Origin: JBDUDK01 sp040002995 | Lineage (GTDB): Bacteria; Actinomycetota; Acidimicrobiia; Acidimicrobiales; Ilumatobacteraceae | Direction: 5' to 3' | DNA: 47,910 nucleotides | NCBI GenBank assembly: GCA_040002995.1 | Contig: JBDUDK010000026.1 | Location: 1 to 47,910, forward strand | In this document: piece after piece, positions 41,541 through 47,910 of the stretch | How the letters are laid out: each line of letters opens with the position of its first letter | Numbering within the stretch: the stretch's first letter is position 1 | Translations under genes and position numbers: made by a program | The notes under the pieces: model-generated | Database searches by the model: none | What the model saw: only the letters and a program-made list of their open reading frames with translations | Told to the model about the DNA's origin: nothing

Positions 41541-43817
41541 ATGGCCGCCATCGACTCCCTCAGTATCGCCGGTCGACTCCTCGACCTGGCTGATGGCGAT
41601 CGCCTCGTCCACACCGAGCACATCCCGGCTCGGCCGCCCCGATTTGCCGAGCCGGCTCGGCCCGTCGATCCCGCGCTGCTCGAAGCGTTTGGGGTCGACC
41701 GGCTGTGGGTGCATCAAGCGCGCGCGATCGATCTCGCCCGCGCCGGTACCAGTCTCGTGGTGGCGACGGGCACGGCGTCGGGCAAGTCACTGTGCTTTCA
41801 ACTACCGATCGCGGAGGCGGTCGGCGATCGACCGCCGGGGACGGCTCTGCTCGTCTATCCGACCAAGGCGCTCGCGCAGGATCAGTTACGTTCCATCACC
41901 GACGCCGCGGTCCCGGGTCTCGTCGCCGCGACCTACGACGGCGACACCGGTACCGAAGCGCGCGGGTGGGTGCGCCGCAACGCGAATGTCGTGCTCACCA
42001 ATCCCGAGATGCTCCACGCCGCGCTGCTGCCGTATCACGCCCGTTGGGCCACGTTCCTGCACCGCCTCCGCTTCATCGTTGTCGACGAACTCCACGTATT
42101 GCGCGGGATCTTCGGTACGCACGTTTCGCACGTGCTCCGGCGACTCCGGCGAGTGGCCGCGGCGTATGGGGCGTCACCGACATTCGTGTTCTCGTCGGCC
42201 ACCATCGGTGAGCCCGCCGCGCTGGCGTCGTCGTTGTGCGGATTGCCCGTAACGCCCATCACCGACGACGGCGCGCCCCGTGGCGAACGCCTCGTCGCGC
42301 TCTGGAACCCGCCGCTGATCGACCGCGACAGAGGACTTCGAGTGTCGAGCAATGTCGAGGTCGCCCGCGTGATGACCGCGCTGGTGAGCGCCGGGCACCG
42401 AACGGTGGCGTTCTGTCGCAGCCGCCGCAGCACAGAGTCGGTCGCCGCCGACGTCCGGCGCCGGCTCGACGCGAGCACCTCCGAGGAAGGGCTAAGACTC
42501 GCCGACACCGTTCGCTCGTACCGCGCCGGCTATCTGGCGTCGGAACGCCGAGCGATCGAGGCCGACCTCTACTCCGGTGCCGCCCGCGGCGTGGTGGCCA
42601 CGAGCGCGCTCGAGCTGGGCGTCGACATCGGCGGCCTCGATGCATGCGTACTCAACGGGTTCCCGGGCACCATCGCGTCGATGTGGCAGCAGATCGGTCG
42701 CGCCGGCCGCGGCACGGAGCCGTCGGTGGCCGTGCTCGTCGCCGGCACCGATCAGCTCGACCAGTGGCTCATGGCGCATCCACAGGAGGTCTTCAGCCGA
42801 CCCCCGGAGCCGGCGGTCGTGAACTTGGACAACCTGTACGTCGCGCAGCCCCACCTCGCGTGCGCGGCATTCGAGGCGCCTCTTTCGACGGCCGACGAGC
42901 GCTATTGGGGCGAGCGCCTGCACGACGGCGTCCGCGAGCTGGTGCTCGCCGATCGCCTTCGCCTCCGCGACGGCCAGGCCTACTGGAGTGGACGGGGCAC
43001 CCCGGCTCCCGGTATCGGCCTACGCACGAGTACGAGCAACGAGTTCCGAATCGTCGAAACCGACGACCGCGTGGTGGGCACCGTCGACAGCGGCCGGGCG
43101 TTCGACACCGTGCACCCCGGCGCGATCTACCTGCACCTCGGTCAGCAGTACAAGGTCGAGCGGCTCGATCTCGAGGACCAAGTCGCCTACGTGACCCCGA
43201 ACGACAGCGACGCCTACACCCAAGCGCGCCGCACCCTCGACATCGCGGTGCGCACGGTCGACTCATCGGCGGCGGTGGGCCGCGCCGTGCTGACGCTCGG
43301 CGCCGTGGAGGTGACAAGCCACGTGACGGGGTTCGACACGATCGACCGCATCACTCGCCGCACGATCGACCGTGAGCCACTCGAGCTCCCGCCCAGCCAT
43401 CTCATGACCCGCGCGTTCTGGTACACGGTCGACGTGCCGGTGCTCACGAGCTCAAGGGTCGAGCCCGCGTCGGTGCCGGGCACCCTGCACGCCATGGAGC
43501 ACGCGGCCATCGGCATCCTCCCGCTGTTCGCGATCTGTGATCGATGGGATGTTGGCGGCGTCTCGATCGCGTATCACCCCGACACTCGGGCCCCGACGAT
43601 CTTCATTTATGACGGCTACCCGGGCGGTGCCGGGGTTGCCGAACTCGGCTTCGCCGCGGGCCGGCGCCATCTCGAGGCCACACTCGCGGTGGTCGAGCGT
43701 TGCCGCTGCCGCACCGGTTGCCCGTCGTGCGTCCAGTCGCCGAAATGCGGCAACGGCAACGAACCCCTCGACAAGGCGGGGGCGGTGGCGCTCTTGCGGG
43801 CGATCCTCGTCCGCTGA
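41541..43817 (+). CDS. DEAD/DEAH-box helicase with DUF1998 domain (Hrq1/MrfA-like)
   Basis: 758 aa superfamily 2 helicase, probably DNA repair (B. subtilis MrfA acts in mitomycin C lesion repair; yeast Hrq1 is related). Walker A GTASGKS at residues 77-83, DELH box at 182-185, SSATIGEP motif III, and the C-terminal RecA domain with QQIGRAGRG. The last 60 residues hold the DUF1998 cysteine cluster, Cys721, 723, 727, 730 and 736, a possible metal site. The ATG is the first that keeps the family N-terminus; a longer frame would run through the divergent STAS gene. It converges with tadE, 3 bp apart. The mycobacterial homologue Rv3649 is also close to the tad genes. Confidence 0.9.
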   Translation: MAAIDSLSIAGRLLDLADGDRLVHTEHIPARPPRFAEPARPVDPALLEAFGVDRLWVHQARAIDLARAGTSLVVATGTASGKSLCFQLPIAEAVGDRPPGTALLVYPTKALAQDQLRSITDAAVPGLVAATYDGDTGTEARGWVRRNANVVLTNPEMLHAALLPYHARWATFLHRLRFIVVDELHVLRGIFGTHVSHVLRRLRRVAAAYGASPTFVFSSATIGEPAALASSLCGLPVTPITDDGAPRGERLVALWNPPLIDRDRGLRVSSNVEVARVMTALVSAGHRTVAFCRSRRSTESVAADVRRRLDASTSEEGLRLADTVRSYRAGYLASERRAIEADLYSGAARGVVATSALELGVDIGGLDACVLNGFPGTIASMWQQIGRAGRGTEPSVAVLVAGTDQLDQWLMAHPQEVFSRPPEPAVVNLDNLYVAQPHLACAAFEAPLSTADERYWGERLHDGVRELVLADRLRLRDGQAYWSGRGTPAPGIGLRTSTSNEFRIVETDDRVVGTVDSGRAFDTVHPGAIYLHLGQQYKVERLDLEDQVAYVTPNDSDAYTQARRTLDIAVRTVDSSAAVGRAVLTLGAVEVTSHVTGFDTIDRITRRTIDREPLELPPSHLMTRAFWYTVDVPVLTSSRVEPASVPGTLHAMEHAAIGILPLFAICDRWDVGGVSIAYHPDTRAPTIFIYDGYPGGAGVAELGFAAGRRHLEATLAVVERCRCRTGCPSCVQSPKCGNGNEPLDKAGAVALLRAILVR

Positions 43818-43820
43818 GCT

Positions 43821-44198
43821 TCAGGGCGCTTCCCGCTGCATCGTGACGGTGGATTCGAGCACCAGGTCCGGCAACAACGCGCCGATGATCGGCACGTCGG
43901 TGGGTGTGCGCAGCCGGGCGCGCACGACGACGAATTCCTTCGTCGCGGTGGTGTCGACGTCGAGCCGCGAGGCGACGAGGCCGGTGGAGCGACGGGCCGC
44001 GCCCGTGGCGGCCCGTTCGGGCACGGGAGCCACCGCCGCCGCACGCGCGCCCTCACGCGCTGCGTGAATGGCCAACACCTGAGCGTGGACCACGATGCCG
44101 AGTTGCACGACGAGGAGCAAGAGCAACACCACGAACGGGAAGGTGAGCGCGAGCTCGACGGTGGCCTGGCCCTTGCTGCCACGCGCCCGTTTCGTCAC
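43821..44198 (-). CDS. tadE: TadE-like pseudopilin
   Basis: 125 aa. A short basic leader then SKGQATVELALTFPFVVLLL: the type IV prepilin cleavage site is G|QATVE with Glu at +5, followed by one hydrophobic helix. The C-terminal domain is about 75 residues. The GTG start overlaps the flp-like stop as GTGA. It ends the Tad operon. No prepilin peptidase is present in the window. Confidence 0.85.
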   Translation of the reverse strand: MTKRARGSKGQATVELALTFPFVVLLLLLVVQLGIVVHAQVLAIHAAREGARAAAVAPVPERAATGAARRSTGLVASRLDVDTTATKEFVVVRARLRTPTDVPIIGALLPDLVLESTVTMQREAP

Positions 44199-44398
44199 GA
44201 CACGTGCTGGGCCACGGCATCGACCACTCTCGAGAAGAGGTGGCCGATCTTGTCGGCGCCTCCCCCGGTGGTGGCCCATGTGATGAGCAGGAGGGCGACC
44301 GCCGCCGCGCCGACGACGACGAGCGCGTACTCGGCGGTGGCTTGACCGCCGTCGCCTCGAGCACGGACCCACGCATAGATACGAATGAACCACGACAT
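44195..44398 (-). CDS. flp: Flp-type pilin (DUF4244-like)
   Basis: 67 aa. The basic leader MSWFIRIYAWVRARGDGG is cleaved before QATAEYALVVVGAAAVALLL, with Glu at +5, then Tyr as in Flp pilins. One helix forms the pilus core. It has the strongest ribosome site of the operon (CCGGAGGTCA), consistent with a need for many copies. It sits after tadC with a 44-bp gap, the largest gap in the operon. Confidence 0.85.
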   Translation of the reverse strand: MSWFIRIYAWVRARGDGGQATAEYALVVVGAAAVALLLITWATTGGGADKIGHLFSRVVDAVAQHVS

Positions 44399-44404
44399 CG
44401 ACTG

Positions 44405-44410
44405 ACCTCC
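44405..44410 (-). promoter_or_regulatory. Strong ribosome-binding site of the pilin gene
   Basis: Minus-strand GGAGGT, six bases before the ATG at 44398. It confirms the pilin start and implies high translation. Confidence 0.6.
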
Positions 44411-44442
44411 GGTAGTTGTGTTCCCGAGGCCCCGTAGGGCGA

Positions 44443-45150
44443 TCACAGTGACAGCGTGTGCAGCAACCCGCTCACGACCGGCGCAAGCGTCAAGAGGGCG
44501 AGGGCGGGCAAGATGCACAAGGCCAGGGGGAAGAGCAGCGCGACTGGGAGGCGGCGGGCGGCGAGTTCGGTGTGGCGACGGCGATCGTCACGCGCGCCGG
44601 CTGCGAGTTTGCGCAACGCCGGCCCGAGCGCGGCGCCGTCGCGGTCGGCCGCCCGTAAGACGCCGACCAATGGTCGGGCCGGCTCCCCCAGTGTCTCGAC
44701 CAGCACATCGAGGGCGTCGCTGAAGCAATCGCCGACGCGCTGCCGCGTGCCCACAGCGTCGAGTGCCGCCGCAAACGGGGGCGGAGCCCACCGCGCGACC
44801 GCGCCGAGCGCATCGACGGGTGTGAGGCCGGCGTCGGCCCCAACCATGAAGAGGTCGAGCGTGTCGGGCAACGCGCGAATTACCGCGACGCGCCGAGCGC
44901 TTCGGACCCGCAGCCGGGCGCGGCGATGGGAGACCGCCAACATTGCGCCGACGGCACCGGTGAGCACGATCGAGCGCGACACCACGCAGACAATGAGCAG
45001 CGCGCTTGTGGACGCGACGGCGCGGTTGGAGAATCGGCGGGGCCCGTGGGGGAGGCGTGGTGCCCGCCCGCGCGGGGCGCGCCACCAACAGGAACGGAAG
45101 GCACGCAGCACGACCGCCGCCCACGCGCTGGCCATGATCACGGCGACCAT
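44443..45150 (-). CDS. tadC: TadC-like type II/IV secretion system F-domain protein
   Basis: 235 aa inner-membrane platform protein. Cytoplasmic GspF-type helical domain (VIRALPDTLDLFMVGADAGL, VETLGEPARPLVGVLRAADRDG), then two C-terminal helices (PVALLFPLALCILPALALLT). The ATG at 45150 is preferred for GGAGGG five bases upstream, which makes a 13-nt overlap with tadB; the in-frame GTG at 45141 would give the 4-nt overlap common in this genome. Confidence 0.86.
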   Translation of the reverse strand: MVAVIMASAWAAVVLRAFRSCWWRAPRGRAPRLPHGPRRFSNRAVASTSALLIVCVVSRSIVLTGAVGAMLAVSHRRARLRVRSARRVAVIRALPDTLDLFMVGADAGLTPVDALGAVARWAPPPFAAALDAVGTRQRVGDCFSDALDVLVETLGEPARPLVGVLRAADRDGAALGPALRKLAAGARDDRRRHTELAARRLPVALLFPLALCILPALALLTLAPVVSGLLHTLSL

Positions 45151-45821
45151 GTCGCCCTCCGCACGAGCACGGCCATCCACCACGCACCGACCCCATTCAG
45201 CGTGATGGCGGCGAGGGTGCACAACCATCCGGCCGCCGTCATGAACAGAAACCGCGCGGTGCGATGGTCGGTGACGCAGGCGAGGATCGCGAATCCCACG
45301 GGTGCGGCACCCACGACCATGGCCGATAGCCGGGCCTGCGCCGACTGCACGCGGACCTCGTCGCCGAGCGCGTGTCGCTCGCGAATCGTGCGGGCCACGC
45401 CCTCGAGCGCCGTAGCCCGGTTGCCGCCCGTGGAACCGCCGAGCGACAGCGCAGCCACGGTGAGCTGCCGTGAAAGGTCGGGGTGACGCGCCCAGGTGTC
45501 GAGCGCGTCGGGCACTGACCGTGCCGCTGATGCGGCCACGGTGCCGAGCTCGGCGGCGAGGACCGCTGGCGCAGAGCGCGCCGCTGAGACGATCGCATCG
45601 GGTAACGGCGATCCCGACCCGAGTGCACGCGCCACGCGCTCGATGGCTTCGGGGAACGCGCGTTCCGCGATCTTGCTTTCGCGCCGACGGCGCGGTGGGC
45701 GGATCGACAGCACGCTCCAATGCCTCGGCTCGAGCAGGCGACGGCGGACGGGACCCGCTTGGCCGGCGCGTGCCACGAGCAGCCACGCCCCCACCAAGGC
45801 GGCGAGAAGGACCACGCTCAT
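45138..45821 (-). CDS. tadB: TadB-like type II/IV secretion system F-domain protein
   Basis: 227 aa, second platform protein. An N-terminal helix (VVLLAALVGAWLLVARAGQ), GspF domain (AFPEAIERVARALGSGSPLPDAIV) and C-terminal helices. The ATG overlaps the tadA stop by 4 nt (ATGA). Confidence 0.87.
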   Translation of the reverse strand: MSVVLLAALVGAWLLVARAGQAGPVRRRLLEPRHWSVLSIRPPRRRRESKIAERAFPEAIERVARALGSGSPLPDAIVSAARSAPAVLAAELGTVAASAARSVPDALDTWARHPDLSRQLTVAALSLGGSTGGNRATALEGVARTIRERHALGDEVRVQSAQARLSAMVVGAAPVGFAILACVTDHRTARFLFMTAAGWLCTLAAITLNGVGAWWMAVLVRRATWSP

Positions 45822-46933
45822 CGTGTGCGGACCGGTGCGGCCAGCACGCAACCGCGGTCGACGAGGGTGCGGACGCCCCTGCCGTCGGGGCTCACCTCGC
45901 CGACGGCAACGACGTCGCGCTCGGCACCTCTACTACTCCGCGCCACGTGCACGATGAGATCGACGGACGCGGCCAACTGGTGGCGCACCGCGGCCAAGGG
46001 CAACCCACTGTCGGCCAGCAGCACCAGGGTTTCGAGGCGACGCAAGGCCTCGAGTGGGCCGTTCGCGTGGCACGTGGACAGGCAGCCGTCGTGTCCGGTG
46101 TTCATGGCCGCGACAAGGTCGAGTGCTTCGGCGCCGCGCACCTCCCCCACCACGATGCGGTCGGGCCGCATTCGCAATGCGGCGCGCACGAGCTCGCGAA
46201 TCGTGACCTCGCCGACCCCGTCGGCCGATGGTGGGCGGGCTTCGAGGCGAACGACGTGGGGACACGGCAGCCGCAGTTCGGCCGCGTCTTCAATCGTGAC
46301 GATGCGCTCGCGCTCGTCGATGTGGGCGCCCAGCGCGTTCAGCAGTGTGGTTTTGCCGCTGCCCGTGCCTCCGCTCACCACAATGTTCGCCCTCGACGCC
46401 ACTGCCGCCACCAGCAGCTCGAAAACGCCCTGCGGCCCGAATGATTCCAGCGGTACCGGACGGATCGCGAAGCGGCGGATCGTGAGGCAGGGACCGTCGA
46501 CTGCGATTGGCGACACGACCGCATGGACCCGTGAGCCGTCGGGCAGGCGGGCATCGACCATGGGCGAGGCTCGGTCGATGCGCCGGCCCAATGGCCCGAC
46601 CACACGCTCGATGATGATCTCGGCCTCCGCCGTCGTCAGCGTGATCGGTATTTGTTCGAGGACGCCGGCGCGCTCGACCCACACATCTCGCCCGGCGTTG
46701 ATGATGACGTCGGACACTGTGGGATCAGCGAGGAATGTCTCGAGCGGCCCGAGGCCGCGCACGCGGGCCACGACCGCATCGACGACCGCGGCAACCTCAC
46801 GCTCCCCAATGAGCGGCGCGATCGCGCGGGCGTGCCGGTGGGCCAAGCCGCGGACGTCGGCGCCGGCGTCGTGGCGCAGGTCGACCACGACCCGCTCGTG
46901 GACGGACCGCTCGAGAAGGCGGTCAGGCGGCAT
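45818..46933 (-). CDS. tadA: TadA/CpaF secretion ATPase
   Basis: 371 aa hexameric ATPase that powers pilus assembly. Walker A is IVVSGGTGSGKTTLLNALG; the Asp box is IVTIEDAAELRL; Walker B is RPDRIVVGEVRGAEALDL, and the His box is GHDGCLSTCHANG. The ATG lies 11 nt inside the preceding CpaE-like gene. The assignment to the TadA branch (not PilB or GspE) follows from the gene order and lack of a long N-domain. Confidence 0.94.
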   Translation of the reverse strand: MPPDRLLERSVHERVVVDLRHDAGADVRGLAHRHARAIAPLIGEREVAAVVDAVVARVRGLGPLETFLADPTVSDVIINAGRDVWVERAGVLEQIPITLTTAEAEIIIERVVGPLGRRIDRASPMVDARLPDGSRVHAVVSPIAVDGPCLTIRRFAIRPVPLESFGPQGVFELLVAAVASRANIVVSGGTGSGKTTLLNALGAHIDERERIVTIEDAAELRLPCPHVVRLEARPPSADGVGEVTIRELVRAALRMRPDRIVVGEVRGAEALDLVAAMNTGHDGCLSTCHANGPLEALRRLETLVLLADSGLPLAAVRHQLAASVDLIVHVARSSRGAERDVVAVGEVSPDGRGVRTLVDRGCVLAAPVRTR

Positions 46934-47576
46934 GGCGGAGCGCCCGAGCAAGCGGTTTGGGTAGGCGGCTCGCGAGCACACCTGCGTCGACGGCCCGCGC
47001 TACCGCGGGATCGACCATGACCTCGGCCCGCACGGGGACACCGAGCACCGCCTCGACATCGGCCCGCCCGAGCGCCCGCCCAGCCTCGGCCACGAGCACG
47101 ACGCCGGATGGCCGCAGCGGCGCACTCACGGCGCGGCGAAGGGCGAGGTAACACGGCCGCACCACGAGCAACGAGACCGTGGCGCTGGCGGCAACGGTGA
47201 GCGCAACCTCGCCACTCAAGACTCCGGCGTCGATCACGACTGGCCGAGGGTCGTCGCCGAGCAACGCCGCAAGCACTTCACCTCGTGCTGCGGTGGTTGG
47301 CGGCGCGAGGTGACCGGCGGGCAAGAGACGAAGGTTGGGCGCCGCGTCGACCTCGAGACGCGCGAGCGAGTCTGCGGGTGCGCTATCGCCAGCGGCGAGC
47401 CACTCTCGAACACCGGTGACGGGTTCGGCCAGACCTAGGACTGCGGCGGAATCGCCGGCGAGGTCGACGAGCAATGCACCGGGCGGCTGGCTCCGTTCAG
47501 CGATGATGAGCGCGAGCGACGCGGCCACCACCGACGTGCCACTACCGCCCTTGACCGACCAACAGGCGATCACCAT
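46923..47576 (-). CDS. CpaE/TadZ-like (Ssd-like) ParA-family protein
   Basis: 217 aa. Deviant Walker A KGGSGTS at residues 9-15 (MVIACWSVKGGSGTSVVAAS), then ALLVDLAGDSAAVLGL and PVVIDAGVLSG as switch regions. Such proteins place the Tad machine in the cell; the mycobacterial counterpart is the septum-site-related Rv3660c (Ssd). It lacks an N-terminal receiver domain. AAGGGG six bases before the ATG is a fair ribosome site. A TAGGTT box at 47631-47636 on the minus strand could be the operon -10. Confidence 0.83.
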   Translation of the reverse strand: MVIACWSVKGGSGTSVVAASLALIIAERSQPPGALLVDLAGDSAAVLGLAEPVTGVREWLAAGDSAPADSLARLEVDAAPNLRLLPAGHLAPPTTAARGEVLAALLGDDPRPVVIDAGVLSGEVALTVAASATVSLLVVRPCYLALRRAVSAPLRPSGVVLVAEAGRALGRADVEAVLGVPVRAEVMVDPAVARAVDAGVLASRLPKPLARALRHAA

Positions 47577-47580
47577 GGCG

Positions 47581-47616
47581 ACCCCTTACGTGCGCGCGTA
47601 AGCGCAGGCGTCCGGG
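47581..47616. repeat. Imperfect palindrome upstream of the Tad operon
   Basis: The 16-bp TTACGTGCGCGCGTAA (47586-47601) is nearly self-complementary, with one mismatched pair. It lies between the likely promoter and the CpaE-like start codon and could be an operator. Nothing else stands out up to 47630. Confidence 0.25.
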
Positions 47617-47630
47617 GAAGCGGTTGGGGG

Positions 47631-47636
47631 AACCTA
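47631..47636 (-). promoter_or_regulatory. Putative -10 element of the Tad operon
   Basis: Minus-strand TAGGTT about 54 bases before the ATG at 47576, giving a leader of about 45-50 nt that contains the imperfect palindrome. Confidence 0.3.
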
Positions 47637-47638
47637 GC

Positions 47639-47679
47639 GATCAGATCCACCGGCCACAAGTGCCGGCGAAGATCAGATC
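47639..47679 (-). terminator. Inverted-repeat structure after the 25-aa ORF
   Basis: Two copies of GATCAGATC (47639-47647 and 47671-47679), each nearly self-complementary, flank an inner stem CCGGC/GCCGG (47650-47654 and 47662-47666). Together they can fold into one long hairpin just after the stop codon of the small ORF. No T-tract. Confidence 0.35.
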
Positions 47680-47755
47680 AGGACGGGCGAATCTTGCGGG
47701 CGGCGAACGCGACGAGCCCGAGGACCGCGAGGAGCAGGACGAGCTTCTTCATCAT
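47678..47755 (-). CDS. Tiny membrane protein (25 aa), unknown
   Basis: Encodes MMKKLVLLLAVLGLVAFAAR and a short basic end (KIRPS). It is almost entirely one transmembrane helix between Lys pairs. The ATG follows TAGCGT by six bases, the same leaderless pattern as the larger genes here, which is the main evidence that it is expressed. Its shape resembles small actinobacterial proteins such as the DLW-39 family, but it lacks the defining C-terminal motif. Confidence 0.5.
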   Translation of the reverse strand: MMKKLVLLLAVLGLVAFAARKIRPS

Positions 47756-47761
47756 GTCGTC

Positions 47762-47767
47762 ACGCTA
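47762..47767 (-). promoter_or_regulatory. -10 element of a leaderless transcript (25-aa ORF)
   Basis: Minus-strand TAGCGT, six bases before the ATG at 47755. Confidence 0.45.
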
Positions 47768-47801
47768 GCGCCCCGAAGCCGTCGTGTTGGTACCAAATGC
47801 G

Positions 47802-47807
47802 TAATGT
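47802..47807 (+). promoter_or_regulatory. Putative -10 element of tRNA-Sec
   Basis: TAATGT with seven bases to the mature tRNA 5' end. No consensus -35 is visible. Confidence 0.4.
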
Positions 47808-47814
47808 TCCCGCC

Positions 47815-47910
47815 GGAGGTGTCCGGGCACCTGGTGGGCTCCGCCGCCTTCAAAGCGGCTGGGACGGGCGATCCCCGTCCGGCGGGTTCGATTCCCGTCC
47901 ACCTCCGCCA
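47815..47910 (+). tRNA. selC: tRNA-Sec (selenocysteine, anticodon UCA)
   Basis: 96 nt including the encoded CCA, well above ordinary tRNA length. Acceptor stem GGAGGTG/CACCTCC with discriminator G; an eighth pair is T-C and does not form. The anticodon stem GCCGC/GCGGC carries loop CTTCAAA, with UCA at 47850-47852, which reads UGA. A long variable arm forms GGACGGG/CCCGTCC. The T-arm is GCGGG-TTCGATT-CCCGT. All these are hallmarks of SelC. It is complete, ending at the last base of the window. Confidence 0.95.

Noticed and set aside
44443..45786. Apparent 447-aa protein combining tadC with upstream sequence
   Set aside because: The upstream half is Arg-rich shadow of tadB; tadB has its own hydrophobic helices in another frame.
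1..47910. CRISPR arrays, insertion sequences, prophage or integration sites, including at the tRNA genes
   Set aside because: No regularly spaced repeats, transposase, integrase or tRNA 3'-end duplication was seen.

Overview
The window is very GC-rich chromosomal DNA from an actinobacterium. It carries a SigH/RshA-type sigma and anti-sigma pair, a DUF2342 metalloprotease beside tilS and hpt, an actinobacterial Tad pilus locus, a TopA with a lysine-rich tail, and many start codons that sit directly behind a TANNNT -10 box (leaderless mRNAs). Gene content suggests a deep-branching group such as Acidimicrobiia, but that placement is inference. There is no CRISPR array, prophage or insertion sequence, and the coding density is that of a core genome.

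Layout. 1-5.3 kb: the 5' part of clpC (minus), a polyprenyl diphosphate synthase (plus), then a minus-strand group made of a FAD oxidoreductase, an alpha/beta hydrolase, and an SDR epimerase with a degenerate acyltransferase. 5.3-13.6 kb (minus): cofactor and tRNA genes coaX, nadC, a DUF2510/scramblase-like gene, nadB, panC, a pseudo-phosphatase, hpt, tilS, a DUF2342 metalloprotease and a small membrane protein. 13.65-24.4 kb (plus): a compact purine operon purSL-purQ-purC-purE-purF-purDM-purN-guaB, with every junction overlapping by 4 or 8 nt. 24.4-27.7 kb (minus): sigH/rshA and a GAF-PAS-GAF-PAS-GGDEF cyclase. 27.7-30.7 kb (plus): hydrolase, ppa, sterol-desaturase-like protein, DUF2277, a structured intergenic region and a PilZ protein. 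30.8-39.5 kb (minus): an FtsX-like permease, an EthD-like protein, tRNA-Thr(CGU), holB, tmk, an MFS transporter and topA. 39.5-40.7 kb (plus): a 44-aa ORF and rsgA. 40.7-43.8 kb: a STAS pair (minus) and an Hrq1/MrfA-like helicase (plus). 43.8-47.6 kb (minus): a Tad pilus operon. The window ends with a 25-aa membrane ORF and a complete selenocysteine tRNA.

How the genes work together. The purine operon covers most of the route from PRPP to CAIR and SAICAR and the committed step to GMP, but lacks purK, purB and purH. Its PurE is class II (animal-type), so PurK should not be needed. PurD and PurM are one polypeptide with PurN overlapping behind it, and PurC is immediately followed by PurE. These are the same orders as in the animal multifunctional enzymes GART and PAICS. 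The nad, pan and coaX genes supply NAD and CoA. The GGDEF and PilZ proteins form a likely c-di-GMP signalling pair. tRNA-Sec implies selenoproteins elsewhere in the genome.

The blocks clpC...coaX...panC...hpt-tilS-DUF2342 and holB...topA...helicase-tad resemble, from memory, the gene order of Mycobacterium tuberculosis around Rv3596c-Rv3660c, so much of the window looks like ancestral actinobacterial backbone.
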